A DNA stretch of 64,000 bases from Maribacter sp. 4G9 (lineage in GTDB: Bacteria > Bacteroidota > Bacteroidia > Flavobacteriales > Flavobacteriaceae). Location of the stretch: assembly GCF_002742265.1 (NCBI RefSeq), contig NZ_MDGL01000194.1, positions 62,001 to 126,000 on the forward strand. The letters run 5' to 3'. The notes beneath the pieces were generated by a model that was not told where the DNA came from, did not search any database, and worked only from the letters and a program-made list of their open reading frames with translations. A program made the translations under genes and the position numbers. This document shows, one piece after another, positions 1-9,170 of the stretch; the stretch's first letter is position 1, and every line of letters starts with the position of its first letter.

Positions 1-91
1 TCAAAAAACTTTGGGCAAGATCCGATAGTCCATCTTTTGAAACAAGCTTTCCGTTGATTTTAAAATTAGGATGTACCATGATATCTGGCAT
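1..91 (-). CDS. menE: MenE-like o-succinylbenzoate-CoA ligase, N-terminal fragment (cut by window edge)
   Basis: Only the first 30 codons are in the window, read leftwards from an ATG at 91; a second ATG at 79 could also serve. The peptide contains HPNFKINGK and ends near LAQSFL, which resembles the opening of flavobacterial MenE proteins as I remember them. MenE activates o-succinylbenzoate with CoA in menaquinone synthesis. It lies 6 bp after the CPBP gene, which itself overlaps menC, so the three look like one operon. The call rests on a short stretch plus context; the rest of the gene lies outside the window. Confidence 0.6.
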   Translation of the reverse strand, partial: MPDIMVHPNFKINGKLVSKDGLSDLAQSFL

Positions 92-97
92 GGGGAA

Positions 98-1045
98 TTA
101 GCTATTTTCTTGGGACAGAAATTCCTCCTTGGTCAAAACCCTACCTGTCAATCGTTCCTTCCAATTGGTCCATTTGTATTTTTTTGAGAAAAACCAGAGC
201 AACAATGGAAATACTACCAATACAGGGACCAATACATCCCATCCCAATACCGGATCAGAAATATCCCGATAGACGGAATCTGTCTGAAAGGCCGTCCAAT
301 CCGCCGTTACCAATAAAGCTGCGGTAAGGTTATTGGCAGCATGAAAACCCAAGGCCAATTCCAAACCTTCGTCCATAAGAGTAAGAATACCAAGGAAAAA
401 ACCTGTGCCTATGTAGAAAACTAGAATACCATATCCAAGTTTTTCGACCTCTGGATTCAAAATATGCAACATACCAAAAAGCAGGGAGGTAAAAACAAGG
501 GGAAACCATCTATTCTTTGTCAGTATACCAAGCCCTTGCATCATATAGCCCCTCATAAAATATTCTTCCATACTGGTTTGTATCGGAATGAAAATAATTG
601 AAATGACAGTCAATATTAAAAACGGAACCAAATTGAAATTTAAGGCATAGTCCTCCGGTGCCAACAAAATGTCCAGAAATAACAAGACCATGGATATGAA
701 GGCCCAAAGACCAAAAGAGTAAAGAATTCGGTTCCAATCAATTTTTCTTCGCGAAGTTGTTAACGTCCGGACCGATTGTTTATGAACGAACGTGACATAC
801 AAAAGCAGACAAGCCAAACCTATAGCAAAAGTGAGCAACATGAGGAAAAGAAAGGTATTGGAGCCCAAGGCTTCGGACATACTTCCTATATCACCCGTCG
901 CTAAGGTACCTGTGGCACCGGACATGATTAAGGCTATTATCAAAGGTATCCCCCCAAAAAACTGCCATGCCCCAAAGACAACGAACACCCCAAGAATGAA
1001 CCTCCAACTATCACTTAACCCTTTATATGCTTGTTCTATATACAT
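98..1045 (-). CDS. CPBP-family intramembrane glutamic endopeptidase (CAAX protease-like)
   Basis: This 315-residue membrane protein carries the three conserved CPBP/Abi motifs: EExxxR (MEEYFMRG, E160-E161-R165), FxxxH (F190, H194) and HxxxN (HAANN, H235-N239). About eight hydrophobic segments are visible. Members cleave substrates inside the membrane, but bacterial substrates are mostly unknown. Its start overlaps the menC stop by 10 bp and menE follows after 6 bp, so it is co-transcribed with menaquinone genes. I see no direct role in quinone synthesis; its place in the operon is a common flavobacterial arrangement. Confidence 0.85.
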   Translation of the reverse strand: MYIEQAYKGLSDSWRFILGVFVVFGAWQFFGGIPLIIALIMSGATGTLATGDIGSMSEALGSNTFLFLMLLTFAIGLACLLLYVTFVHKQSVRTLTTSRRKIDWNRILYSFGLWAFISMVLLFLDILLAPEDYALNFNLVPFLILTVISIIFIPIQTSMEEYFMRGYMMQGLGILTKNRWFPLVFTSLLFGMLHILNPEVEKLGYGILVFYIGTGFFLGILTLMDEGLELALGFHAANNLTAALLVTADWTAFQTDSVYRDISDPVLGWDVLVPVLVVFPLLLWFFSKKYKWTNWKERLTGRVLTKEEFLSQENS

Positions 1046-2088
1046 AAACTTTCTATTAAATTATTTTCCCAACTATGTTGCCTGTTATAATATAACCCAC
1101 CCTTTTTTACCTCTAAAGGACTTTCAAAATTATTGGTGAACAACGCTCCTGTTCCCAATCCTTGTGGCATGTTATTCTGCAAAGTGGACGTCCATTGGGC
1201 AATGGCGTTCAAACCAATATTGCTTTCCAAGGCACTGGTTATCCACCATCCGATACCACTTTTTTCGGCCAAATCGATCCATTCCTTACTTCCCTCAAAT
1301 CCACCTACTAAACTAGGTTTTAAAATGATGTATTGGGGGGCAATAACGCGCAAGAGTTCCCTTTTTTTTGATTTATGGATCACTCCTATCAATTCCTCGT
1401 CCAAGGCAATGGGCAAGGGTGTTTTTTCACATAAATCCTTCATAGCTTGCCAATTACCCTGTTTAATAGGTTGTTCTATGGAATGCAGCTGAAATTGTGC
1501 GAGTTCTACCATTTGTTGGAGAGCCTGATTCGGTGTAAATGCCCCATTGGCATCGACCCTAAGTTCTATTTGATCTGAGGAAAAGTCCTTGCGTATCAAC
1601 TCCAACAAACGTAATTCCTCATTAAAATCTATGGCCCCGATCTTCATTTTAATACAAGAAAAACCTTGTTCCAATTTTTCGGCGATTTGGTCTTTAATGT
1701 ATTCCGCGTCGCCCATCCAAATAAGGCCATTGATCGGAATTGGTTTGTTTTCAAGAAGAAAGGAGGTTTGAAAAAGTTCGAACGGGTTTTCATTTTCCAA
1801 TGATATATACGCTTGCTCCAATCCAAATTGGATGCTGGGGTAATTCATCAATTCTCTCAACAGAACGGATTTGCCCCTCTGGATATTATCCTCGACCCAT
1901 CTGCATTTTTCCTCATAATGCGGTACATCATCATAACTAAGCCCCCTAAAAAGTCCGCACTCCCCTATTCCCAGCTTTCCCTCATTTTCCAAAATAACGA
2001 ACCAGGTCTCCTTGATCCTCAAAACACCTCGTGAAGTGCCACTAGGTCTTTTAAAATTTAGAATATACTTTTTGAAACTTGCTTTCAT
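1036..2088 (-). CDS. menC: o-Succinylbenzoate synthase
   Basis: A 350-residue enolase-superfamily protein. The barrel motifs are in order: KMK with K147 and K149 as candidate catalytic lysines, the metal ligands D179 (RVDANGAF), E205 (IEQP) and D230 (LDEELIG), and K257 (ILKPSLVGGF). MenC dehydrates SHCHC to o-succinylbenzoate in the cytoplasm. The family also includes dipeptide epimerases, but the neighbours menE, menA, menD and menF favour MenC. It is the first gene of the menC-CPBP-menE operon and is divergent from the SDR gene at 2187. Confidence 0.9.
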   Translation of the reverse strand: MKASFKKYILNFKRPSGTSRGVLRIKETWFVILENEGKLGIGECGLFRGLSYDDVPHYEEKCRWVEDNIQRGKSVLLRELMNYPSIQFGLEQAYISLENENPFELFQTSFLLENKPIPINGLIWMGDAEYIKDQIAEKLEQGFSCIKMKIGAIDFNEELRLLELIRKDFSSDQIELRVDANGAFTPNQALQQMVELAQFQLHSIEQPIKQGNWQAMKDLCEKTPLPIALDEELIGVIHKSKKRELLRVIAPQYIILKPSLVGGFEGSKEWIDLAEKSGIGWWITSALESNIGLNAIAQWTSTLQNNMPQGLGTGALFTNNFESPLEVKKGGLYYNRQHSWENNLIESLCI

Positions 2089-2186
2089 CTTAATCCCTGG
2101 ATCGTTTTGTTCAACACAAAATCCTTTTCCAGATTTAAGTTGAATCCTTCAAATTTAGTTATATTTTGACATTCAATAAAGTCACT

Positions 2187-2981
2187 ATGGACAACATAAA
2201 AGATAAGGTCATTTGGGTTACCGGGGCTTCCTCGGGAATTGGGGAAGCACTTTCCTACAAACTAAATGGGCTTGGGGCCAAACTTATACTATCAGCCCGT
2301 AGGGAAACCGAATTGGAACGGGTCAAAAATAATTGTTCGTTTCCCAATAAGGTGGCCGTTCTTCCTTTGGATCTTGCCAACTTTACCGAGTTGGAAGACA
2401 TGCCCAAAAAGGCACTTTCCCTTTACGGTAATATCGATATTCTCGTCAATAATGGCGGAGTTAGTCAACGTTCTTTAATAAAGGACACCTCCTTTAAAGT
2501 ATATCAAGAATTAATAAACATTAATTATCTGGGCACCATACAGTTGACCAAATGTATGCTCCCATATTTCATCGATGCCAAATCCGGACATTTTGTTACC
2601 GTAACCAGTTTAATGGGAAAATTTTCCTCACCCTACCGATCGGGTTATTGCGGGGCGAAACATGCCCTGCACGGATTTTTTGATTCATTGCGGATGGAGC
2701 ATGAAAAGGATCGTATCTATGTGACAATGGTCTGCCCGGGATTTGTTCAGACCAACGTTTCCAAAAACGCCCTGATAGGAGACGGAAGTAGTTCCAATAC
2801 CGATGATACGGCCACAAAAAATGGTATTGCCCCAGAAGACTGTGCCCAACAAATAATTGAAGGCATAAAAAGAAAAAAATTCGAGGTCTATATTGGAGGA
2901 AAGGAAAAATACGGGGTTTACTTAAAACGTTTTTTTCCTAAACTATTACATAAATTGGTTTTGAGAAGTAACGTTAGATGA
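2187..2981 (+). CDS. Short-chain dehydrogenase/reductase (DHRS7-like)
   Basis: A 264-residue classical SDR. The cofactor loop is TGASSGIG (residues 12-19), the NNAG motif is present as NNGG (88-91), and the catalytic residues are S141, Y154 and K158 (YCGAK). I chose the ATG at 2187; a TTG 21 bp upstream would add only a short unlikely extension. The substrate is not known; related proteins are annotated as DHRS7-type or short-chain oxidoreductases. It converges on the histidine kinase gene with only 2 bp between the stop codons. Confidence 0.85.
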   Translation: MDNIKDKVIWVTGASSGIGEALSYKLNGLGAKLILSARRETELERVKNNCSFPNKVAVLPLDLANFTELEDMPKKALSLYGNIDILVNNGGVSQRSLIKDTSFKVYQELININYLGTIQLTKCMLPYFIDAKSGHFVTVTSLMGKFSSPYRSGYCGAKHALHGFFDSLRMEHEKDRIYVTMVCPGFVQTNVSKNALIGDGSSSNTDDTATKNGIAPEDCAQQIIEGIKRKKFEVYIGGKEKYGVYLKRFFPKLLHKLVLRSNVR

Positions 2982-2983
2982 AC

Positions 2984-4951
2984 TTATTTGAAATGGAACC
3001 AAAATCGCACCCCTTCCGCGGTTCTATCTATATTGAGTGTAGTTTGTAATTGATTTGCCAAGCGATTCATCAAGCGTATGCCCATAGAAGAATTCGCCCG
3101 TTCATCAGAATCCTCTGGAAGCCCCACCCCATTGTCCGTATATTCAAAAAACCCTTCTTGTCCCTGGGTTTTTCTAAGGTGTATGTAGATCTTGCCATTC
3201 TCCTCATCATGGGGAAAGGCATATTTAAAGGAATTGGATACCAATTCGTTCAAAATAAGTCCAAAGGGAATCGCGCGGTCAATGTCCAGCTCAACACCTT
3301 CGGCATCTATGGTAATGTTAATGTTATGACCTCCCTTTTTATAGACCGATTGTACGCTATTGATCAAACTTTCAATATAGCCCTGCATTTCTATTACGGA
3401 CAAGTCCTCATTCTGATATAGTTTTTGATGGATCAAAGCCATGGCCTTCACCCTGCTCTTTCCTTCTTCCAAAGCCATAATGGCCGCCTTGCTTTTGGTA
3501 TTCTTCGTTTGAAGGCTCAAAAGACTGGATACCATCTGAAGATTGTTCTTAACCCTATGATGGATCTCCTTTAATAGGGAATCCTTTTCAATCAAGGAAT
3601 TTTCTATAAAATGCTTTTGTTCCGCAATCAGTCTTTGGTTTTTGATACTTTTCAAATACGCATATACCAGACCAGAGAAACCAAGTAGTGTAAAAATCAA
3701 AGAAATAAAGACCAGGTTTATGCGCTCATCCTTTTCTAAAATTTCATTTCTAGATTTTTCCAAGTCCGCCTTCTGGGCCTCCATCATTTTTCTGGAATTC
3801 TCCAGATCCTGTTTGAGTACGGATTCCAACTGCTGACTCTTTATGTTGGTGTCATTGTCCTCTAAGGAGTCCCTAATTCTATTATTTTGTTTAAGGTACT
3901 CATTGGCACTTTTAAAGTCGCCGGTTCTATCGTAATAGGAAGCGTACAATCTGTTCCTTTTAAGGATGTTCTTAATCTTTACAGGGGCTAGGTCATTACT
4001 TAAATAATCCGTAGCCTTTTCATAATTGTTTAGCTGCAGGTAGCACTCCGCTATCTCCAAGGTGTTTTCCACCAATTCTGGAGAAACTTTTCCAGTATTG
4101 TACTTTTTCATCAATTCAATACTTTCTTCCAAAAAAGGTATTGCTTTTTGATATTCCTTTAATTGCACATGGCACTTACCAATATTTCCAAGAATTACAC
4201 CTTTTAAATGATTGCCTTCGTTTATTTGATTTGCGGTCTTGGAATTTAGTATATCACTAAAATAGACATCAATAAGCGCGTTGGCCTTTTTAAAATAACT
4301 CAATGCCGTGGGTGTGGATTTATCCAACCTAAGGTAGTTTCCAATATTATTGTTGTAAACGGCTTGGGCATAAAAATCACCATCCTCAATATTTTTCTTT
4401 TCCTCGGTCATATAGTCTTCCATAGCCTTCCTATGCTGACCTAGATTGGAATAAATATCATAAAAGGATACGTTTTCAGCTAAACCCAGTTCTCTTTTAT
4501 ACCTACGGATTTCTATCTGCTTGTCGAATAACTCTAACTTGGAATAGTCATCGTCCATGATATTGAGAATCAAAGACTTCATTTCCAAAGGAAATTCCTC
4601 CATATCACCATAAAGGTCTTTGGCTATTGCCAAACTCTTCTCATAATCCCCTAAATCATAATAGATTTGCGATTGGATCAAACGATATTCGGATACCGAG
4701 GTACTATCGCTTGCTTTTTGCGAGCTGTTTAAATATACGTTAACGGTGTCCAACCAATCATACGCGGAATTTTGATTGTACCTGTTTGAGGTATCGAAGA
4801 AAAAGTCGACACGACTTTCGGAATCAGACAGTTCTTTAAACTGTTGGAAATAATTTTCGCTTTGTGATGGTACATCTTGTGCTTTAACTTCCGAAGAAGC
4901 TAACAAAAAACAAAAAAAACCAATAAATAGTACCAAAAAGCCTTTTTTCAT
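2984..4951 (-). CDS. Membrane sensor histidine kinase with TPR sensor region (HisKA_2 type)
   Basis: A 655-residue protein with a signal peptide (about 1-24), a long helical region with TPR-like repeats (about 90-360), a coiled coil (about 370-410), one membrane segment (about 412-434) and a cytoplasmic kinase. The phospho-acceptor region is EIHHRVKNNLQ (H464/H465), typical of HisKA_2. The ATPase has N-box residues N568, E569 and N573, a DNGVG loop at 606-610 and a second glycine loop near 622-624. The response regulator at 5363 is the probable partner, although 411 bp separate the genes. The signal sensed is unknown. Confidence 0.88.
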   Translation of the reverse strand: MKKGFLVLFIGFFCFLLASSEVKAQDVPSQSENYFQQFKELSDSESRVDFFFDTSNRYNQNSAYDWLDTVNVYLNSSQKASDSTSVSEYRLIQSQIYYDLGDYEKSLAIAKDLYGDMEEFPLEMKSLILNIMDDDYSKLELFDKQIEIRRYKRELGLAENVSFYDIYSNLGQHRKAMEDYMTEEKKNIEDGDFYAQAVYNNNIGNYLRLDKSTPTALSYFKKANALIDVYFSDILNSKTANQINEGNHLKGVILGNIGKCHVQLKEYQKAIPFLEESIELMKKYNTGKVSPELVENTLEIAECYLQLNNYEKATDYLSNDLAPVKIKNILKRNRLYASYYDRTGDFKSANEYLKQNNRIRDSLEDNDTNIKSQQLESVLKQDLENSRKMMEAQKADLEKSRNEILEKDERINLVFISLIFTLLGFSGLVYAYLKSIKNQRLIAEQKHFIENSLIEKDSLLKEIHHRVKNNLQMVSSLLSLQTKNTKSKAAIMALEEGKSRVKAMALIHQKLYQNEDLSVIEMQGYIESLINSVQSVYKKGGHNINITIDAEGVELDIDRAIPFGLILNELVSNSFKYAFPHDEENGKIYIHLRKTQGQEGFFEYTDNGVGLPEDSDERANSSMGIRLMNRLANQLQTTLNIDRTAEGVRFWFHFK

Positions 4952-5362
4952 ATCATGCTCAAAACAAGGTCACGGACATAATTTAGTATCTTGGATCAAC
5001 AATACTAACAAATCGACTGTAAAAATTGTATTATCCCAAGTCAACTATGCCATTACTCCAACAATTCAAGTATTTAAAATGGATATTCACGATATTTAGG
5101 TTCCGCTAAGGATAGATTCAAAATATCCCAAAAGCTTACCTTCATCAAATTCAATTCATATCACTTGTACCAATGATATTGAACAATATCCTGTTTTACA
5201 AAAATATTATTTAGAGAGCCAGCTTTGGACTTAATGTTGTATAAAGCCAATTTTTTGTTGTGAAGTAACCATTAATCGAAAAACACGTCATTTCAACTGG
5301 TTTTTAAAACACTTTATCGATAAAATTACAAGAGGGTGCTACTAGAATCTTCTCCAAACAGT
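4952..5362. other. Intergenic gap between response regulator and histidine kinase
   Basis: This 411 bp stretch holds no convincing gene. It is AT-rich. One minus-strand -7-like box, TATTTTTG, is at 5206-5199, about 245 bp before the kinase start, but no TTG sits at the usual distance, so I do not call a promoter. The kinase may have its own promoter somewhere here. Confidence 0.4.
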
Positions 5363-6127
5363 TTAAGAATTCATTGCGGAAATAATAAATTCCTTGAAAT
5401 CCTTTGAGATGGGTATAAGGGTGTTATTTATCAAAATATCCTTTGAGTTAATTGCGTCGATATGATCGACATTAACTATATAGGATTTATGTGCCCTATA
5501 AAACTTATTTGGGGGCAATTTTTCCAGATAATCCTTTAAAGGAGAACGCACCAAAAATTTCTTGTCTGCCGTATTTACCTCTAAATAGACATTGTCAGCC
5601 TTGATAAATTGGATATCACCAAATTGTATTCTATAATAAAGATGTTGTTTTTTGACGAAAATGGAATCCTTCAGGATTGAATTGCTCATGGGAACATCTT
5701 CATTTGACTCTACCGAATTTGAAGCTGTCTTTCCAGAAGCCTGTTTTCCATAAATAAAATTGGACAAAGCGATTTCTATGGAAGTATAGAGGTCTTGTTG
5801 CTCGAAAGGTTTTACCAGATACCCATTAGGTTTTACCGTTTTTGCATTTTCAACTGTGGCTCTGTCTGAATTCGATGTCACGAAAATAAACGGGATATCA
5901 TAATTTTCCCTTATATGTTTCCCTAAATCGATTCCTGTTTTATCCGAGGCTAGGATGATATCGATAAGGACAAGGTCTACTTGTTGGGTTTTTAACACCT
6001 CAACCGCTTGTTCATAAACGATAACATTGTCTACAATTTCATAACCAATTTCCTCCAACATGGACTGCATATCATCTGCAATGATTACGTTGTCCTCTAC
6101 GATAAGTATTTTAATAGGTTGTTCCAA
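5363..6127 (-). CDS. Response regulator, REC-LytTR
   Basis: A 254-residue two-domain regulator. The receiver domain (about 5-122) has the acidic pocket E11-D12, the phospho-acceptor D56, T84 and K106 (LVKPFE). The C-terminal LytTR domain (about 150-254) contains the family-typical FYRAHKSYIVN stretch that binds DNA. It lies 34 bp after menA in the same direction and upstream of the TPR kinase, its likely partner. Targets cannot be told from this window. Confidence 0.9.
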   Translation of the reverse strand: MEQPIKILIVEDNVIIADDMQSMLEEIGYEIVDNVIVYEQAVEVLKTQQVDLVLIDIILASDKTGIDLGKHIRENYDIPFIFVTSNSDRATVENAKTVKPNGYLVKPFEQQDLYTSIEIALSNFIYGKQASGKTASNSVESNEDVPMSNSILKDSIFVKKQHLYYRIQFGDIQFIKADNVYLEVNTADKKFLVRSPLKDYLEKLPPNKFYRAHKSYIVNVDHIDAINSKDILINNTLIPISKDFKEFIISAMNS

Positions 6128-6161
6128 AATTGTGCGTGGTTTAGTGGGTTAACGTCCAAAA

Positions 6162-7070
6162 CTACAAAAAATTGTAATAACTAAAATAAAAGAGCACGGC
6201 CATTAAAAAAGTACTCAATGCCAGAATCTTGAGCTCAGGGTCCAACAAAGCAGGATCGGTAACATTTTGAACCTTTCTAATATGCAAGAAAATTGGAATA
6301 AATGCAAGCAAACTAAAATAGCCCCACCAACTCTTTGCCGTGAGATTTAAAAAAATAAGAAGGGATAAAAAAGCGACCGATAGCAGTACAAGATGGTATA
6401 TTTTCCCGCGAGCAAATCCCATTTTGACAATCAAGGTATTCTTACCGGATTCCTTATCGGACCGATGGTCCCTCAAATTATTCAAGTTGAGCACACCAAC
6501 ACTTAAAAGCCCCATGGTAATTGCCGGCAATGCAGCAAGAACAGGAATGGTTTTTATGAACAGGAACATACTACCTAATACACCTACCAATCCAAAAAAG
6601 ACAAATACAAATAAATCCCCCAATCCATTATAACCATAGGCATTTTTACCAATGGTATAGTTAATGGCTGCCCAAATACTCAATACCGCCAAAAACATGA
6701 AAAGCAGGGTCCATAATAATTCTTCAATGCCAAATGAAACATACAAAAGGACCAAAACCAGTAGAAAATCAACGACAATGGATACGATTATCCCTTTCTT
6801 CAAGGCACTTTTGCTTAAGAGTCCACTTTGTAGGGCGCGTTTAGGGCCAATTCTATTTTGGTTATCGGTTCCCTTTATTCCGTCACCATAATCATTGGCG
6901 AAATTTGAGGTGACCTGAAATCCAATTGTAGTAAAAATGGCCAGCCAAAAAATAACAGGTTGAAAACTACCATAAAAGGAAGACAACCCAGCACCAACCA
7001 GTATTCCGGAGACGGAAAGTGGAAGGGTCCTTAACCTTGCGGCGTTTATCCACGCCCTTAACTGGTTCAC
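6162..7070 (-). CDS. menA: 1,4-Dihydroxy-2-naphthoate polyprenyltransferase
   Basis: A 302-residue UbiA-family membrane enzyme with about eight to nine membrane segments. The first Asp-rich motif is NDYGDGIKGTDN (residues 59-70, with D60, D63 and D69), followed by RIGPKRA, as in MenA. It attaches the prenyl tail to DHNA to give demethylmenaquinone. The start is GTG at 7070 and shares one base with the TAG stop of the upstream gene (TAGTG), so translation is probably coupled. Confidence 0.92.
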   Translation of the reverse strand: MNQLRAWINAARLRTLPLSVSGILVGAGLSSFYGSFQPVIFWLAIFTTIGFQVTSNFANDYGDGIKGTDNQNRIGPKRALQSGLLSKSALKKGIIVSIVVDFLLVLVLLYVSFGIEELLWTLLFMFLAVLSIWAAINYTIGKNAYGYNGLGDLFVFVFFGLVGVLGSMFLFIKTIPVLAALPAITMGLLSVGVLNLNNLRDHRSDKESGKNTLIVKMGFARGKIYHLVLLSVAFLSLLIFLNLTAKSWWGYFSLLAFIPIFLHIRKVQNVTDPALLDPELKILALSTFLMAVLFYFSYYNFL

Positions 7071-7672
7071 TAATAAGGATCTTCTATTTGAACTCTTTTA
7101 CCTTCTTTGTAGGAAGCCACAAAGGCATCCTCAAAACCAAGAGCTACCAATTGTTGCCTAAAGGACCTGGCCTCTTCCAAGGTTTCAAAAGTACCTAGGG
7201 AGTAGGAGTAAAACGGATTCGTTTTTACGAACAAGGTGTTGGTCAACGCCTCGGAAGCGAGTGTTACGTTATTATCAACAAAAGACTTGACCTGGACGGA
7301 ATATATTTTTTCCTTTTCAAGGAATTGTTTTGCCAGGTAAAATTCCTTTACCAAGCTTAGTTCGTCGTTTTGCGCCTTTAAATTATCGATCCTGGATTTT
7401 ATGGCATCCAAGCTATCTATGGATACAAGAAGGTTGTTGTTCTGTTTGTCCAGTGAATTGGACGTATTCAAACCGGCTGTAAAAGATGTAAGTGCCAAGC
7501 CACCAATTAAGAAAAAAGCCGTAATCCCAGCAAAAATGTTCCGCTGTATCTTACTTCTTTTTAGCTCCTTATTTTTAAATTTTATCTGGTCTAGAAGCCG
7601 TTCATTGATTATTTGAGCCTTGTCAATGTCTTTATGCAACTCTAAAAGATCGCTTTCTTCGATAAAGGGCAT
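7070..7672 (-). CDS. Single-pass membrane protein with SPOR-like C-terminus
   Basis: A 200-residue protein with a charged N-terminal cytoplasmic helix, one membrane segment (about 46-69), a coiled-coil stretch (about 75-110) and a C-terminal region (about 120-195) with the pattern of SPOR domains: IYSVQV, then YSYSLGTFETLEEARSF. SPOR domains bind denuded peptidoglycan. The match is by eye and the domain may be divergent. It shares its stop codon base with the menA start, so the two are coupled; a link to menaquinone synthesis is not obvious. Confidence 0.6.
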   Translation of the reverse strand: MPFIEESDLLELHKDIDKAQIINERLLDQIKFKNKELKRSKIQRNIFAGITAFFLIGGLALTSFTAGLNTSNSLDKQNNNLLVSIDSLDAIKSRIDNLKAQNDELSLVKEFYLAKQFLEKEKIYSVQVKSFVDNNVTLASEALTNTLFVKTNPFYSYSLGTFETLEEARSFRQQLVALGFEDAFVASYKEGKRVQIEDPY

Positions 7673-7753
7673 ATGCTAACTATTTAGAACTTAAAACTAC
7701 TTTAAATGTAAGTAAAAAAAGAGTTGGAATTACACTTCTTACCACTACCATGA

Positions 7754-7783
7754 CAAAAATAGGGCTAAAGGAATACTAGACAA
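7754..7783 (-). promoter_or_regulatory. Predicted Bacteroidota-type promoter for the SPOR-like/menA operon
   Basis: On the minus strand a TTG (7783-7781) is followed after 19 bp by TATTTTTG (7761-7754), matching the flavobacterial pattern TTG-N17-23-TAnnTTTG. It lies about 82 bp before the start at 7672. Confidence 0.5.
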
Positions 7784-7855
7784 AATATAATGATATTTAA
7801 TTCAGATTAAAAAATTGAGCACCAAGCGTTTAATACATTAAATATTCTCCTTTTA

Positions 7856-8689
7856 CTAGGTAGACAAACGGATGCCATTATTTTCCAAATCAACCTTTCG
7901 CTCTTTATATAAAGTACCTAGTCCTTTTTTAAAGGTTTTTTTGCTCATCTGCAGCATATCCCTAATTTCTTCGGGATCCGACTTGTCATGCAAAGGCAAA
8001 AAACCTCCATTCTCCTTTAGGACATTGTATATTTTAGTAGCAGCAGGTTCCAGGACTTTACTACCAAGGGGTTGCAGTGAGATATCTATTTTATTATCGT
8101 TTCTAATTCTTTTTACACAACCTGGAAGGACATCTCCAATATTGACCGTCTTAAAAACTTCGTTGAAATAGACCAACCCTTTATGTCTTTCGTTAACGAT
8201 TACTTCCCAACCCAAATCCGTTTGTCTAGTAACTACCAAATCCACTTCTTCCCACTCCTTAAGGTCCAGGTTCTCATTACTTAAAAATTTATCCAATTTA
8301 TTGGAGGCGACCAATCTTCCGCTTTTTTCGTCAAGGTAACAGTGAACCACATACCACTGACCCTGTTTCATTTTACTTCGTTGCTCCCTAAAAGGGACCA
8401 ATAAATGTTTTTCAAGACCCCAATCCAAAAAAGCGCCAAATTCATTTACTTCGGCAACCTGCAATAACCGGAACTCCCCTAACATGATATCCGGCTCCAA
8501 GGTTGTAGCCACTGGTCTTTCATCATAGTCCAAATAACAGAATACCTCAATATTTTGTCCTATCTCATAGGATGCAGGCACGTATTTATTGGGCAATAGA
8601 ATATCGTTACCATCCTCATCGCCTAGAAATAAACCAACACTGGTATCCCTTAGGATTTTCAAATCATTTTTTCTTCCAATCTCTATCAT
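7856..8689 (-). CDS. cvfB: CvfB/YitL-family S1-like RNA-binding protein
   Basis: A 277-residue protein with the CvfB layout: three S1-like OB folds (about 1-65, 66-140, 145-215) and a C-terminal winged helix (about 215-275). Stretches such as GAFLDWGLEKHLLVP and VGLFLGDEDGNDILLP are typical. Family members bind RNA; the Staphylococcus protein influences virulence factor expression. It is commonly found beside men genes in flavobacteria. It is monocistronic here. Confidence 0.88.
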   Translation of the reverse strand: MIEIGRKNDLKILRDTSVGLFLGDEDGNDILLPNKYVPASYEIGQNIEVFCYLDYDERPVATTLEPDIMLGEFRLLQVAEVNEFGAFLDWGLEKHLLVPFREQRSKMKQGQWYVVHCYLDEKSGRLVASNKLDKFLSNENLDLKEWEEVDLVVTRQTDLGWEVIVNERHKGLVYFNEVFKTVNIGDVLPGCVKRIRNDNKIDISLQPLGSKVLEPAATKIYNVLKENGGFLPLHDKSDPEEIRDMLQMSKKTFKKGLGTLYKERKVDLENNGIRLST

Positions 8690-8693
8690 AGTA

Positions 8694-8701
8694 CAAAATT
8701 A
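8694..8701 (-). promoter_or_regulatory. -7 box immediately before cvfB start (possible leaderless mRNA)
   Basis: TAATTTTG lies exactly 4 bp before the cvfB ATG. No TTG is found 17-23 bp upstream. If used, transcription would start at or next to the ATG. Confidence 0.3.
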
Positions 8702-8738
8702 CGTGAATTAGGGAAGTAATTTGGGATACTATACAAAA

Positions 8739-8767
8739 TAAAAAAAGGCCGTTTCATGGAAACGACC
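8739..8767 (-). terminator. Rho-independent terminator after DUF2853 gene
   Basis: On the minus strand a 9-bp stem (GGTCGTTTC pairing with GAAACGGCC, one G-T pair, loop CAT) is followed by a run of T. It lies 24 bp after the DUF2853 stop and would end the menI-menF-menD-DUF2853 transcript. Confidence 0.75.
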
Positions 8768-8790
8768 TCTTATTCAATTAAGAAAATATT

Positions 8791-9129
8791 CTAATATACG
8801 GAAGCCTTATTAAAATGTTTGCAAAGCATATAATAAACCACAGCCCTATGTTTATTTCTGTTGGCTGATCCATATTTGTCCATTACGGATTTAATAGCAT
8901 CCATTAATTGTGGACCGTCACTAAGACCTAATTTTTTAATCAGATAATTGTTCTTTACCGTCTCAAGCTCCTTTTCATCACCTCCAGACACTTTGGAGGC
9001 GTCAAGGTTGTAAATCGATGGCCCCAAGCCAATGGTTACTTTGGTAAGCAAATCCATGTCAGCAGTTTCACCGAATTTATCCTTGATGTCTGCTGCGTAT
9101 TTTTCAATAAGCTCGTCTCTTTTACTCAT
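8791..9129 (-). CDS. DUF2853 family protein
   Basis: A 112-residue soluble helical protein, starting MSKRDELIEKYAAD and containing MDLLTKVTIGLGPSIYN, as in the DUF2853 family. Its function is unknown. It sits 41 bp after menD in the same direction and ahead of a clear terminator, so it is the last gene of the menaquinone transcript. The recurring association with menD in flavobacteria suggests but does not prove a link. Confidence 0.8.
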   Translation of the reverse strand: MSKRDELIEKYAADIKDKFGETADMDLLTKVTIGLGPSIYNLDASKVSGGDEKELETVKNNYLIKKLGLSDGPQLMDAIKSVMDKYGSANRNKHRAVVYYMLCKHFNKASVY

Positions 9130-9170
9130 AATTTTTTAGTGTCTTAATTAGTTAATAGTTAATATTTTCC

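Noticed and set aside
5199-5206. -7-like box TATTTTTG in the gap before the histidine kinase
   Set aside because: No TTG at a suitable distance, and about 245 bp from the gene start.
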